From NCBI GenBank assembly GCA_030650265.1, contig JAUSEJ010001012.1, forward strand, positions 1 through 8,513: a stretch of 8,513 bases of DNA, in the 5' to 3' direction. The position numbers and the translations under genes were made by a program. This document shows, in pieces, positions 1 to 8,513 of this stretch; the first letter of the stretch is position 1, and each line of letters opens with the position of its first letter. Origin of the DNA: Dehalococcoidia bacterium (lineage in GTDB: Bacteria > Chloroflexota > Dehalococcoidia > JACPQF01). A model generated the notes under the pieces. It had not been told where the DNA came from. It was given only the letters and a program-made list of their open reading frames with translations, and made no database searches.

Positions 1-1
1 C

Positions 2-406
2 CCGCCTTCGCCGTTGTGCCACCTTCAGGCGCATCAACGAGCGACGAAGGGCAAGTTCCGCACGGACAAGGTCGAAGTTACCAACTGTCTCAGCTATCCT
101 GATCTCCGCACGCCGTCGAGACTCATTAGCCCGGGCGACATCGATTTCGTCAGCACGCTCGGCTGTATCGGCAAGGATAACGACTTTGTCCGGCATAACC
201 TCCAAGAAGCCGCCACTGACAAATAAGCTGACTTCCTCGCTGCCCTTCTTCAGCCTTACTTCCCCTGGCTTGAGCATGGTCAGTAAGGGGGTGTGGTGCG
301 GCAGTATGCCGAGTTCACCCTCGACGCCAGGGGCGATAACCATGCTTACTTCGTCTGTATACACTACCCGCTCGGCAGTAACGATCTCAAACTTCAGGTT
401 GGCCAT
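2..406 (-). CDS. atpC: ATP synthase F1 subunit epsilon, 3' end cut by window edge
   Basis: Subunit epsilon sits on the foot of the rotor stalk next to gamma and the c-ring, couples rotation and can inhibit ATP hydrolysis. I translated 135 codons from the ATG at 406 (MANLKFEIVTAERVVYTDEV...) without reaching a stop, so the end lies off the window, probably only a few codons away given the usual 130-140 aa. Residues 1-80 match the N-terminal beta-sandwich, including GVEGELGILPHHTPLL at about 27-42. Residues 88-135 are the two-helix C-terminal domain. I88-D89-x-x-R92-A93 is the IDxxRA ATP-binding motif of Bacillus-type epsilon, and E83, R99, R122 and R126 are also present. The ATG at 406 was chosen because the protein aligns from there; an ATG at 411 is in another frame and stops after five codons. 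No good ribosome site is adjacent. The gene lies 65 nt after atpD. Confidence 0.95.
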   Translation of the reverse strand, partial: MANLKFEIVTAERVVYTDEVSMVIAPGVEGELGILPHHTPLLTMLKPGEVRLKKGSEEVSLFVSGGFLEVMPDKVVILADTAERADEIDVARANESRRRAEIRIAETVGNFDLVRAELALRRSLMRLKVAQRRRR

Positions 407-420
407 ACCATAAAACAGTG

Positions 421-471
421 GGACAGGCTACCAACAGCTTGTCGCTGCAAGTTCGCTGCCCCGCTGTCCTC

Positions 472-473
<2 letters not shown>
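421..473 (-). promoter_or_regulatory. atpD-atpC junction: SD on the stop codon plus a stem-loop
   Basis: On the minus strand AGGAGG (473-468) overlaps the TAG stop of atpD, yet no start codon follows at normal spacing and the atpC ATG is 61 nt further on. GGACAG (469-464) is exactly complementary to CTGTCC (426-421). This 6-bp stem would enclose 37 nt, which contain a smaller CTTG/CAAG pairing. Folding would bring the AGGAGG region close to the atpC start, although its last two G bases would be inside the stem. Whether it acts as a structured ribosome site or a brake on epsilon synthesis is inference. Confidence 0.4.
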
Positions 474-1896
<1,423 letters not shown>

Positions 1897-2754
1897 CTAG
1901 CTGAGGGCCGCGGCCCCGGCGGAGATTTCCGATAGCTCCCTGGTGATCGTTTCTTGTCGAACCTTATTATAGGTCAGGGTTAGAGAGTTAATCATGTCGA
2001 ACGCAGCGTCAGAAGCGTTTCGCATAGCCACCATTCTGGCCGAGAACTCGCTAGCGATTGACTCCAGTACGGCGTGATAAACCTGCATTTCCACAAACCT
2101 GGGAAGCAACTCCGATAGCACGGCTGCTGGACTTGGCTCGTAGATATATTCTCTTGGTTGGCTCCCCTTCGATTCGGCCGGTTCGACTGGCAGTAACAAC
2201 ATGATCTTCGGTTTCTGAATGGCGGTGTTGACAAAGTCCGTGTAGGCCAGGTAAACCTGATCCACGTTTCCCGCCATGTAGTCGTCCATGATCACCCGGG
2301 CTATGGAAACGGTGTCTATCAGTTCCGGATAGTCCCCCAACTGCGTGAAATCCGCTTTGACATCCCGACCGTAGCGTATCATGAAATCGCGACCTCTCTT
2401 GCCCACGGTGACCAGGCTAACAGGTACTTTCTGGTCTAGCAGGAAGGCTGCGGTTCGTCGATTCATGTTGGCGTTTAGTCCACCGCATAGGCCCCTGTCG
2501 GCGGTGATGTGCACCACGGTGATTCGCTGCACCGGTCTCTGTTGCAGCAACGGATGCAGTACCTCGGCAGAACGGGGCTGAGCAGCGAGGTCAGTAAGAA
2601 CCTCCTGCATCTTGCGAGCATAAGGCCTGGCGGCGATGTCCCTCTGCTGAGCTTTGCGCATCTTTGAAGCCGCGACCATCTCCATGGCTTTGGTGATCTT
2701 CGCCGTGCTCTTGACACTGCGTATTCTTCTTCGAATTTCCCGCGTACTAGGCAT
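1897..2754 (-). CDS. atpG: ATP synthase F1 subunit gamma
   Basis: Gamma is the central rotor shaft that turns inside the alpha3beta3 ring and drives the binding changes. The product is 285 aa, normal for bacteria. The N-terminal helix carries ITKAMEMVAASKMRKAQ (about 20-36), the central Rossmann-like part has ITADRGLCGGLNAN (about 83-96), and the C-terminal helix holds NSLTLTYNKVRQETITRELSEI, matching the family signature near the end. The usual AT-NA in the C-terminal helix reads NASDAA here, a mild variation. The ATG at 2754 is preceded by GAGGAG with 5 nt spacing, and the gap from the atpA stop is 12 nt, so translation is probably coupled. Confidence 0.97.
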   Translation of the reverse strand: MPSTREIRRRIRSVKSTAKITKAMEMVAASKMRKAQQRDIAARPYARKMQEVLTDLAAQPRSAEVLHPLLQQRPVQRITVVHITADRGLCGGLNANMNRRTAAFLLDQKVPVSLVTVGKRGRDFMIRYGRDVKADFTQLGDYPELIDTVSIARVIMDDYMAGNVDQVYLAYTDFVNTAIQKPKIMLLLPVEPAESKGSQPREYIYEPSPAAVLSELLPRFVEMQVYHAVLESIASEFSARMVAMRNASDAAFDMINSLTLTYNKVRQETITRELSEISAGAAALS

Positions 2755-2766
2755 TCTTACTCCTCA

Positions 2767-4278
2767 CTAGTACGGCACGTTTTGTTTGAACTCGGTGATC
2801 GCCGCCTTCAGGGCCTCAGAGGTCGCGTCGCTTATCGTCTTCTCGCTGGAGATAGCTTTTCCAATGTCGGAGTGAGCGCTATCCATGAAGCGTGTGAAGG
2901 CCTCTTCGAACGCCTTTACCTTGTCCACCGCAACGTCGTCCATAAAGCCGTTACCCACGGCAAACAGAATCATGATCTGCTTGTCCAGAGCCATTGGCAC
3001 GTACTGAGGCTGCTTGAGGATCTCAGTTATGCGCATACCGCGTTCCAACTGGGCTTTGGTAGCCCGGTCAAGGTCACTTGTGCCAAACTGGGCGAAGGCG
3101 GCAAGTTCACGATACTGGGCTAGATCGAGTCGCAAACGTCCTGCGACTTGTTTCATGGCTTTGGTCTGCGCCGCGCTACCGACGCGGGAGACAGAGAGGC
3201 CCGCATTCACGGCTGGCCGCACGCCGGCGTAAAACAACTCGGATTCCAGATAGATTTGTCCGTCTGTGATCGAGATAACGTTTGTGGGAATGTAGCCGGA
3301 GACATCGCCGGCCTGCGTCTCGATGATTGGCAGCGCTGTGAGCGAGCCACCGCCGAATTCCTTCGACAGCTTAGCGGCGCGCTCAAGCAACCGGCTATGC
3401 AGGTAGAAGACGTCGCCGGGATAGGCCTCACGTCCCGGTGGCCGGCGGAGCAGCAACGATATCTGTCGATACGCCCAGGCGTGCTTTGACAGATCGTCGT
3501 AGATGATCAGAGCATCTTTCCCCTGTTCCATGAACTCTTCGCCCATGGCGCAGCCCGAATAAGGCGCCAGATATTGCAGAGCCGCCGAGTCGGAAGCGTT
3601 GGCGGCGACGACGATAGTGTGTTCCATTGCGCCGTACCGCTCCAGAGTGGCTACAGCCTGAGCGACTTTACTGGCCTTCTGGCCGATGGCCACATAAATG
3701 CAGATCAGGTCGCCGCCCTTTTGATTGACTATGGTATCAAGGGCGATGGCCGTCTTGCCGGTTGAGCGGTCGCCGATAATGAGCTCGCGTTGCCCGCGGC
3801 CGATGGGGATCATGCTGTCGATAGCTTTGATTCCCGTCTGGACCGGGGTGTTCACCGAGCTTCGAGTCACGACATTGGGAGCGATTCTCTCGCACGGACG
3901 GGTTTTGCTCGACGCGATAGGTCCCTTGCCATCGATTGGCTGGCCAAGACCGTCGACGACTCGCCCGATCAACTCGGGGCCAACCGGCACCTGGGCAATT
4001 CGACCCGTACATCGTACTTCGTCACCCTCTTTGATCTTTGTGAAGTCGCCGAGAATGACGGCGCCGACGCTCTGCTCTTCGAGGTTCAGAGCCATGCCGA
4101 TGGTACCATTTGGAAATTCAAGTAGTTCACTGGCCATTACACCGGCCAGGCCATGGACACGGGCGATTCCGTCGCCGACGTATACCACGGTACCGACGTC
4201 CACGGCCGAGACAGGTGCGCCGAATTCCCGTATTTGCTGCTTGATTATTGAGGTGATTTCCTCAGCACGAACAACCAT
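2767..4278 (-). CDS. atpA: ATP synthase F1 subunit alpha
   Basis: Alpha alternates with beta in the F1 hexamer, holds the non-catalytic nucleotide sites and gives an arginine finger to the catalytic sites. The product is 503 aa, the usual length. The P-loop is GDRSTGKT at 169-176, where most homologues have GDRQTGKT. Walker B is ALIIYDD at 256-262. The block [20 protein letters not shown] spans 274-293. The arginine finger is R365 in [10 protein letters not shown], with serine where glycine is usual. The N-terminal part contains [16 protein letters not shown], typical of the beta-barrel domain. The ATG at 4278 has GGAGG (4291-4287) 8 nt upstream. The gene lies 33 nt after atpH. Confidence 0.98.
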   Translation of the reverse strand: MVVRAEEITSIIKQQIREFGAPVSAVDVGTVVYVGDGIARVHGLAGVMASELLEFPNGTIGMALNLEEQSVGAVILGDFTKIKEGDEVRCTGRIAQVPVGPELIGRVVDGLGQPIDGKGPIASSKTRPCERIAPNVVTRSSVNTPVQTGIKAIDSMIPIGRGQRELIIGDRSTGKTAIALDTIVNQKGGDLICIYVAIGQKASKVAQAVATLERYGAMEHTIVVAANASDSAALQYLAPYSGCAMGEEFMEQGKDALIIYDDLSKHAWAYRQISLLLRRPPGREAYPGDVFYLHSRLLERAAKLSKEFGGGSLTALPIIETQAGDVSGYIPTNVISITDGQIYLESELFYAGVRPAVNAGLSVSRVGSAAQTKAMKQVAGRLRLDLAQYRELAAFAQFGTSDLDRATKAQLERGMRITEILKQPQYVPMALDKQIMILFAVGNGFMDDVAVDKVKAFEEAFTRFMDSAHSDIGKAISSEKTISDATSEALKAAITEFKQNVPY

Positions 4279-4311
4279 AAACTAATCCTCCAACTTATCC
4301 CTGTTGTTGGT

Positions 4312-4851
4312 CTATCTTGACGCTTGCGAGAGGCTCCTACGAAGAAGCGATAGCCTCTGTCTTAAGCTTCCATCCAGCACCCGGTCGCCGATTCTGGCGA
4401 TGACGCCTCCCATGATTTGCGGATCCACGCGAGTGCTTAGAATTATGCGCTTCCCGGTGAGTTTCGAAAGCCGATCAGACAGTGCTGCCTTCTCTTCCTC
4501 GTCCACCGGAACGGCGGTAATTACTTCCGCTACCTCGATTCCCCGATGGGTGTTAACGAGTTGCTCATATTCAGAGACGATACCCACAATGATGTTTTGC
4601 CGGTCCTTTGTAATCAGCAGAAGCACCAGGTTCAGTACCAGCGGGCGCAGGCCCGTCAGCAACTGAGTCATGAGATTCTTCTTTTCAAGCCGCGATACTT
4701 TGACATTCTGTAGGACCGCGGTCACCCGAGGCTCTCTCATCATCTCCGCGGCAACTTTCAGATCGCTGAGGAAGCCATCAAGGTCATTGGTCTCGATGGC
4801 CAGCTCGAATGCCGCTCTAGCATATCGTCTTGCTACGCCACTTTCCTGCAT
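4312..4851 (-). CDS. atpH: ATP synthase F1 subunit delta (peripheral stalk)
   Basis: Delta (the OSCP homologue) caps the F1 head and joins it to the b subunits, forming the top of the stator. The 179-aa product starts QESGVARRYARAAFELA, the typical delta N-terminus, and has the expected six-helix N-domain (about 1-105) and a C-terminal domain with VAEVITAVPVDEEEK (about 107-121) and DPQIMGGVIARIGDRVLDGS (about 143-162), a strong family signature. The ATG at 4851 has a moderate GGGAG site about 6 nt upstream. The 47-nt gap from atpF has an unusual hairpin and a mini-ORF that overlaps this start (listed separately), so delta translation may depend on reinitiation or on RNA folding. Confidence 0.96.
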   Translation of the reverse strand: MQESGVARRYARAAFELAIETNDLDGFLSDLKVAAEMMREPRVTAVLQNVKVSRLEKKNLMTQLLTGLRPLVLNLVLLLITKDRQNIIVGIVSEYEQLVNTHRGIEVAEVITAVPVDEEEKAALSDRLSKLTGKRIILSTRVDPQIMGGVIARIGDRVLDGSLRQRLSLLRRSLSQASR

Positions 4852-4877
4852 AGCTCTCCCTTAAGAGGAGCGGTCAT
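4833..4877 (-). CDS. possible 14-codon mini-ORF overlapping the atpH start
   Basis: ATG at 4877 follows a perfect AGGAGG (4890-4885) with 7 nt spacing, a better ribosome site than that of atpH itself. The frame reads MTAPLKGELCRKVA and stops at TAG 4835-4833, which is 17 nt inside atpH in a different frame. I do not recognise the peptide and would not expect it to have its own function. If translated, its termination next to the atpH ATG could couple or limit delta synthesis. It may equally be chance, with the SD acting on atpH through folding. Confidence 0.3.
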   Translation of the reverse strand: MTAPLKGELCRKVA

Positions 4878-4892
4878 GGTCGGCCCTCCTCT
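4864..4892 (-). promoter_or_regulatory. SD-sequestering hairpin between atpF and atpH
   Basis: On the transcript AGAGGAG (4892-4886) pairs exactly with CTCCTCT (4870-4864) across a 15-nt loop. The 5' arm contains most of the AGGAGG ribosome site and the loop contains the mini-ORF ATG. This is the normal shape of a translation-controlling hairpin. Its role in setting delta level is inference. Confidence 0.5.
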
Positions 4893-4898
4893 GACAGT

Positions 4899-5399
4899 CT
4901 AGTTATTTCTCAAGCTGGTGCTTTCACTCAGCACTTCTTCGATAAGACGCTTGTGGTCTTCCTTGTTCAGAGACTTATTGATGACTTTTTCCGCCGCCAA
5001 AACAGTGAGATCGGCAAACTCCCGACGGAGTTCCGTCACTGCCCTGTCTCGTTCCAGTTGAATCTCACTGCGCGCCCTGACGAGCAGGTTTTCGGCCTCT
5101 TTCTTGGCCTCGATCAGCGTCTCCTGTTTTATGCGATCACCTATTTGCGATGCTTGGGCGATGGTATTTTGGCTTTCCTTGCGTGCGGCCTCGATTTGAG
5201 CGTGAAACTCCTGCTGAGCTCTTTCGGCTTCTAACCGGACCTGTTCCGCCTGATCCATACTAGCCTTGATCTTGGCTGTCCTCTCGTCCAGCATGCGCAT
5301 AATCGGCTTGTAGGCTACCATTCGCAGCAGGAGAAGCAGGATCACTATGTTGATGACCTGGGCAATCAAGCCCGATAGATTTATGCCAAGGGCTTCCAA
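4899..5399 (-). CDS. atpF: ATP synthase Fo subunit b (peripheral stalk)
   Basis: Subunit b anchors the stator in the membrane and runs as a long helix up to delta. The 166-aa product has one N-terminal membrane segment (about 8-28, LSGLIAQVINIVILLLLLRM), the short conserved hinge YKPIMRMLDER (about 30-40), then an alanine-, glutamate- and arginine-rich coiled-coil helix to about 145 and a C-terminal delta-binding end. The start is TTG at 5399, supported by AAGGAGG (5411-5405) 5 nt upstream. TTG is the rarest of the common start codons and may hold b synthesis down relative to c. A single b gene with no b' copy implies a b2 homodimer. The gene lies 94 nt after atpE, the longest gap inside the operon. 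Confidence 0.95.
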   Translation of the reverse strand: MEALGINLSGLIAQVINIVILLLLLRMVAYKPIMRMLDERTAKIKASMDQAEQVRLEAERAQQEFHAQIEAARKESQNTIAQASQIGDRIKQETLIEAKKEAENLLVRARSEIQLERDRAVTELRREFADLTVLAAEKVINKSLNKEDHKRLIEEVLSESTSLRNN

Positions 5400-5425
5400 C
5401 TTAGCCTCCTTAACTTCCGAGTTCT

Positions 5426-5478
5426 CGAGTTGGTGAGCGCACGACTAGAATACATCTGTCAGATGGTTCATCAACTCG
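5426..5478 (-). promoter_or_regulatory. intercistronic stem-loop between atpE and atpF
   Basis: CGAGTTG (5478-5472) and CAACTCG (5432-5426) are exact inverted repeats on the transcript. After one mismatch, three more pairs (5470-5468 with 5436-5434) extend the stem. The interior holds a second palindrome, CATCTG-A-CAGATG (5465-5453). No U-run follows on the minus strand, so it is not a classical terminator. A processing or 3'-end-protecting structure that leaves atpE mRNA more stable than atpF mRNA fits the position, by inference. Confidence 0.45.
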
Positions 5479-5493
5479 CTCCTGCGAAAACTT

Positions 5494-6829
<1,336 letters not shown>

Positions 6830-6830
<1 letters not shown>

Positions 6831-7054
6831 TAAGTATCCTCCTTTCTTTCGGTTTCTTGAACCGTTTGGACAACCATACGGTAGACGCCATAGAAGCCCG
6901 CGACAAGGCCGACGAACAGCCCGATAAGCAGGAACAGGGGCTTGACCCGCAAGGCATCATCCACCCATGCTCCCAGTATGACACCGCCGGCAATGCATAT
7001 CGCTACATACCAGCCGAGGCCAATCAGCCTTAGTGGGCCTATCGCTCCACTCAT
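6830..7054 (-). CDS. AtpZ/AtpI-family small membrane protein
   Basis: This 74-aa protein is first in the atp operon, the usual place for AtpI or AtpZ. These proteins are accessory to Fo and are linked to c-ring assembly (AtpI) and to Mg/Ca transport (AtpZ). It has two membrane helices (about 11-30 and 38-60), each rich in small residues (GGVILGAW, GLFVGLVAGF), a short connecting loop with VDD and a charged tail (QETERKEDT). The length and layout fit the ATPase_gene1/AtpZ-AtpI family better than the longer four-helix AtpI of E. coli. I give no symbol because the two subtypes cannot be separated here. The ATG at 7054 has only a weak G-rich stretch (GGGGG) 6 nt upstream. The stop shares one base with the atpB GTG. 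Confidence 0.85.
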
Positions 7055-7082
7055 TTTCAGCCCCCGGATGTCGACCCGCAGA

Positions 7083-7140
7083 ATTATAGCACAGGAGTCT
7101 CAGTCAATCAATACTAATTAGCCAAATTTTTCTTGAATTA
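7083..7140 (-). promoter_or_regulatory. main atp operon promoter
   Basis: On the minus strand TTGATT (7111-7106) and TATAAT (7088-7083) are 17 nt apart. The -10 is a perfect consensus and is extended by TGC (7091-7089). The 29 bases upstream of the -35 (7140-7112) are about 80 percent A or T, like an UP element. The predicted start of transcription is near 7076, giving a leader of about 20 nt before the first atp gene. Seen directly in the sequence; activity is inferred. Confidence 0.75.
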
Positions 7141-7151
7141 ACAAGTACTTG
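7132..7151. repeat. palindrome CAAGTACTTG with an extra half-site
   Basis: A perfect 10-bp palindrome (7142-7151) lies about 70 bp upstream of the predicted atp transcription start. A further CTTGA (7132-7136) repeats the right half-site (7148-7152) at 16-bp spacing, giving alternating CTTG-CAAG-CTTG half-sites. The position fits an operator for a dimeric regulator. I do not recognise the binding protein, and in AT-rich DNA it may be chance. Confidence 0.3.
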
Positions 7152-7210
7152 AGAAAACGTATAGTGTTCTTCTGGTCGATTTTGAAGAAATGAATACAGG
7201 AACTGCAACA

Positions 7211-7750
7211 TCAGTTTTCGTCCTTGTCTTCTTGCTTCTTCGGATCGAAGTCGGTCAAATCCAGACTGTTGATGAAATCGCGGAAGGCCGACAACTTTTC
7301 AATCTCCTTCTCGTCGAGATGAGAGCTGGATTCTTTGCCTGGCGCCGCTTCGTCCAGAACAATCCCGGCGCGATCGAGAACTGATTCTTCGGCGAAGATG
7401 GGGGCTTTCACCCTTACGGCCAGGGCAATGGCGTCCGATGGTCTGGAATCTACCTCGATGTGGCGTCCGCTCACGTCCATAAGTATTCGGGCGTAGTAGG
7501 TATCGTTGGCGAGGTCGTATACAACTATCGACGTCACGCTAGCGCCTAGCTCGCCGATGATTGATCGTAGGAGGTCATGAGTCAGAGGACGGGGAACGGC
7601 GATTTTCTGCAACTCAATGGCGATGGCATCGGCTTCGGCGGGACCGATCCAAATGGGAAGGTAGCGTTCTGCGCTTTTCTCCTTTAGGATGACCACCCTC
7701 TGGTAGTTCATGAGACTGACGCGGATACTTTCAACGACCATTTCAATCAC
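7211..7750 (-). CDS. bifunctional nuclease (BFN/DUF151) family protein
   Basis: The 179-aa protein belongs to the DUF151 family, whose plant members (BFN) were described as having nuclease activity and whose bacterial role is poorly known. The family core spans about 1-135, with LPIWIGPAEADAIA (31-44), RPLTHDLL (54-61) and the signature DSRPSDAIALAVRVKAPIF (about 101-119). The C-terminal tail (about 140-179) is charged and acidic, with FRDFINSLDLTDF resembling the helix-plus-DF end of many homologues. Start GTG at 7750 is chosen because GGGAGG (7763-7758) ends 7 nt before it; the ATG at 7741 would be 16 nt away. The gene has its own strong promoter and is separated from the atp operon by 156 nt with another promoter, so linkage to ATP synthase may be only positional. 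Confidence 0.9.
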   Translation of the reverse strand: MIEMVVESIRVSLMNYQRVVILKEKSAERYLPIWIGPAEADAIAIELQKIAVPRPLTHDLLRSIIGELGASVTSIVVYDLANDTYYARILMDVSGRHIEVDSRPSDAIALAVRVKAPIFAEESVLDRAGIVLDEAAPGKESSSHLDEKEIEKLSAFRDFINSLDLTDFDPKKQEDKDEN

Positions 7751-7789
7751 TGCCTTGCCTCCCTTCCACTAACCACTGCACTCTGACCA

Positions 7790-7818
7790 ATTCTACCCTC
7801 TGGGTCGAATACTGTCAA
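7790..7818 (-). promoter_or_regulatory. strong sigma-70-type promoter of the DUF151 gene
   Basis: On the minus strand TTGACA (7818-7813) is followed by a 17-nt spacer and TAGAAT (7795-7790), a perfect -35 and a 5/6 match at -10. The predicted transcription start is near 7783, about 33 nt before the GTG of the DUF151 gene. Three direct repeats overlap or abut it (listed separately). Confidence 0.75.
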
Positions 7819-7844
7819 CACGAATGCTAGGCCTGTCGAATGCT
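7806..7844. repeat. three direct repeats AGCATTCG at the DUF151 promoter
   Basis: Read on the minus strand, AGCATTCG occurs at 7844-7837 and 7828-7821, and AGTATTCG (one change) at 7813-7806. Start-to-start spacing is 16 and 15 bp. They lie at about -57, -41 and -26 relative to the predicted start and bracket the -35 element. Such an array could be a tandem operator; no known regulator is recognised. Confidence 0.4.
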
Positions 7845-7930
7845 GATCTTGGATGGTAAGGAAGTCCGGCGGTCGGTCAGTCGTATGTCCAACGGCAAGG
7901 GAGAATCATGTGCATTGGTCAGTAATCCGA

Positions 7931-8512
7931 CTAGGCCGGATCGGAACTTGACGCCGGTTCGGCCAAAGCTTCGTTTTGAACGATCCTCTTGGCTTCACGA
8001 TAACTGTACAGGCCAACGGCGAGGACGACCAGAGACATAATGAGGAGCACGGTCAAGATGCCAATGAAGTCGGCGAGAGCCCCGATCAGCACTAGTGGTA
8101 GCACAGAGGCCAGATTGCCGAAGGTGAGTTGAATGGCAAAGATTCTTCCCCTCATGGAAACTGGGGCTCTTTCCTGAATAAGGGTCTGGGCCGGGATGTT
8201 TATAAGCGGGAAGGCCAATCCGATCAACAACGATAAAATCATCACGACGCTAACCAGGCTAATGGCGCTGGGAATGTCGCCCGGATCGATGAGCCTTGGT
8301 ACCACGGTGCTCATGAGAAAACCGCTACCCCCTGGCGCGATCGACAGGACGGCCAGAGATAGCGACATGGCTATCAGCCCAATAGATGACAGCGCCGCCT
8401 TGCCGAATCGTTCGGTGAGTCGCGGCAATAGGATGGTTCCAACGAGGATACCGAGTCCGGCGGGAGCGAAGATATAGACCGCGTCGTCGGCCCGAACGCC
8501 AAGGACGCGGGC
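7931..8512 (-). CDS. MFS transporter, C-terminal half (5' end off window)
   Basis: The frame is open to the right edge, giving 193 visible residues of a major facilitator permease, about the C-terminal six-helix half. It begins ARVLGVRADDAVYIFAPAG. Five or six hydrophobic segments are visible, with NIPAQTLIQERAPVSMRGRI (the P-x-x-T-x-x-Q...P...RGR stretch typical of exporter-like MFS proteins) followed by a GALADFIG motif near the end. A polar stretch (STVVPRLIDPGDIPS) interrupts the membrane part. The last 20 residues are soluble (KRIVQNEALAEPASSSDPA). A start codon is not in view; an in-frame TTG at 8428 is internal. The substrate cannot be told. It is on the same strand as the next gene but 180 nt away, and the downstream gene has its own promoter, so the two need not share a transcript. 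I see no convincing terminator after it. Confidence 0.85.
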   Translation of the reverse strand, partial: ARVLGVRADDAVYIFAPAGLGILVGTILLPRLTERFGKAALSSIGLIAMSLSLAVLSIAPGGSGFLMSTVVPRLIDPGDIPSAISLVSVVMILSLLIGLAFPLINIPAQTLIQERAPVSMRGRIFAIQLTFGNLASVLPLVLIGALADFIGILTVLLIMSLVVLAVGLYSYREAKRIVQNEALAEPASSSDPA

Positions 8513-8513
8513 T

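Noticed and set aside
3725..4285. 186-codon open frame on the plus strand opposite atpA
   Set aside because: It lies wholly antisense to a well-conserved alpha subunit, has no recognisable domain or ribosome site, and its composition follows from the codon pattern of the other strand. The same holds for the other plus-strand frames.
7167..7189. TTCTTC/GAAGAA inverted repeat as a terminator after the DUF151 gene
   Set aside because: The stem is only six AT-rich pairs with an 11-nt loop, and the four T bases come nine nt later. Too weak to call a terminator.

Overview
This window is an almost complete F1Fo ATP synthase operon. Every supported gene lies on the minus strand, so the operon reads from high to low coordinates. 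After a cut-off MFS transporter and a DUF151/BFN-family gene, the order is atpZ/atpI-like, atpB (a), atpE (c), atpF (b), atpH (delta), atpA (alpha), atpG (gamma), atpD (beta) and atpC (epsilon). atpC runs off the left edge. This is the classical bacterial atp gene order, with Fo genes first and F1 genes after. Base composition is moderate to slightly GC-rich. Strong AGGAGG-type ribosome sites occur, and GTG and TTG starts are frequent (atpB, atpE, atpD and the DUF151 gene on GTG; atpF on TTG). The long subunit a with an extra N-terminal hydrophobic segment, and the general style of the a and epsilon proteins, suggest a member of Chloroflexota or a related free-living bacterium. That placement is inferred from remembered family resemblance, not from a search.

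Region by region: 8512-7931 is the C-terminal half of an MFS exporter-like permease. 7930-7751 is intergenic and holds a near-consensus sigma-70-type promoter for the DUF151 gene, with three direct repeats around its -35 element. 7750-7211 encodes the DUF151 protein. 7210-7055 holds the main atp promoter (extended -10 TGCTATAAT, AT-rich upstream tract) and a short palindrome. 7054 to 1 is the atp operon. Some junctions are tight: Z/B overlap by one base, and H/A, A/G and G/D are 12-33 nt apart. Four others are longer (47-94 nt) and each carries an inverted repeat: a/c, c/b, b/delta and beta/epsilon. Most of these are the points where subunit stoichiometry changes.

The encoded parts make a standard proton-type rotary machine. 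Subunit a has the essential arginine (R275). Subunit c has the carboxylate E59 and lacks the sodium ligands. Subunits b and delta form the peripheral stalk, alpha and beta the catalytic head, and gamma and epsilon the rotor stalk. Epsilon carries the IDxxRA motif and the flanking charged residues associated with ATP binding in Bacillus PS3, which suggests ATP-sensitive inhibition. I found no mobile element, CRISPR array, RNA gene or new multi-gene system. The points worth a second look are in the intercistronic RNA and in a few residue-level details.
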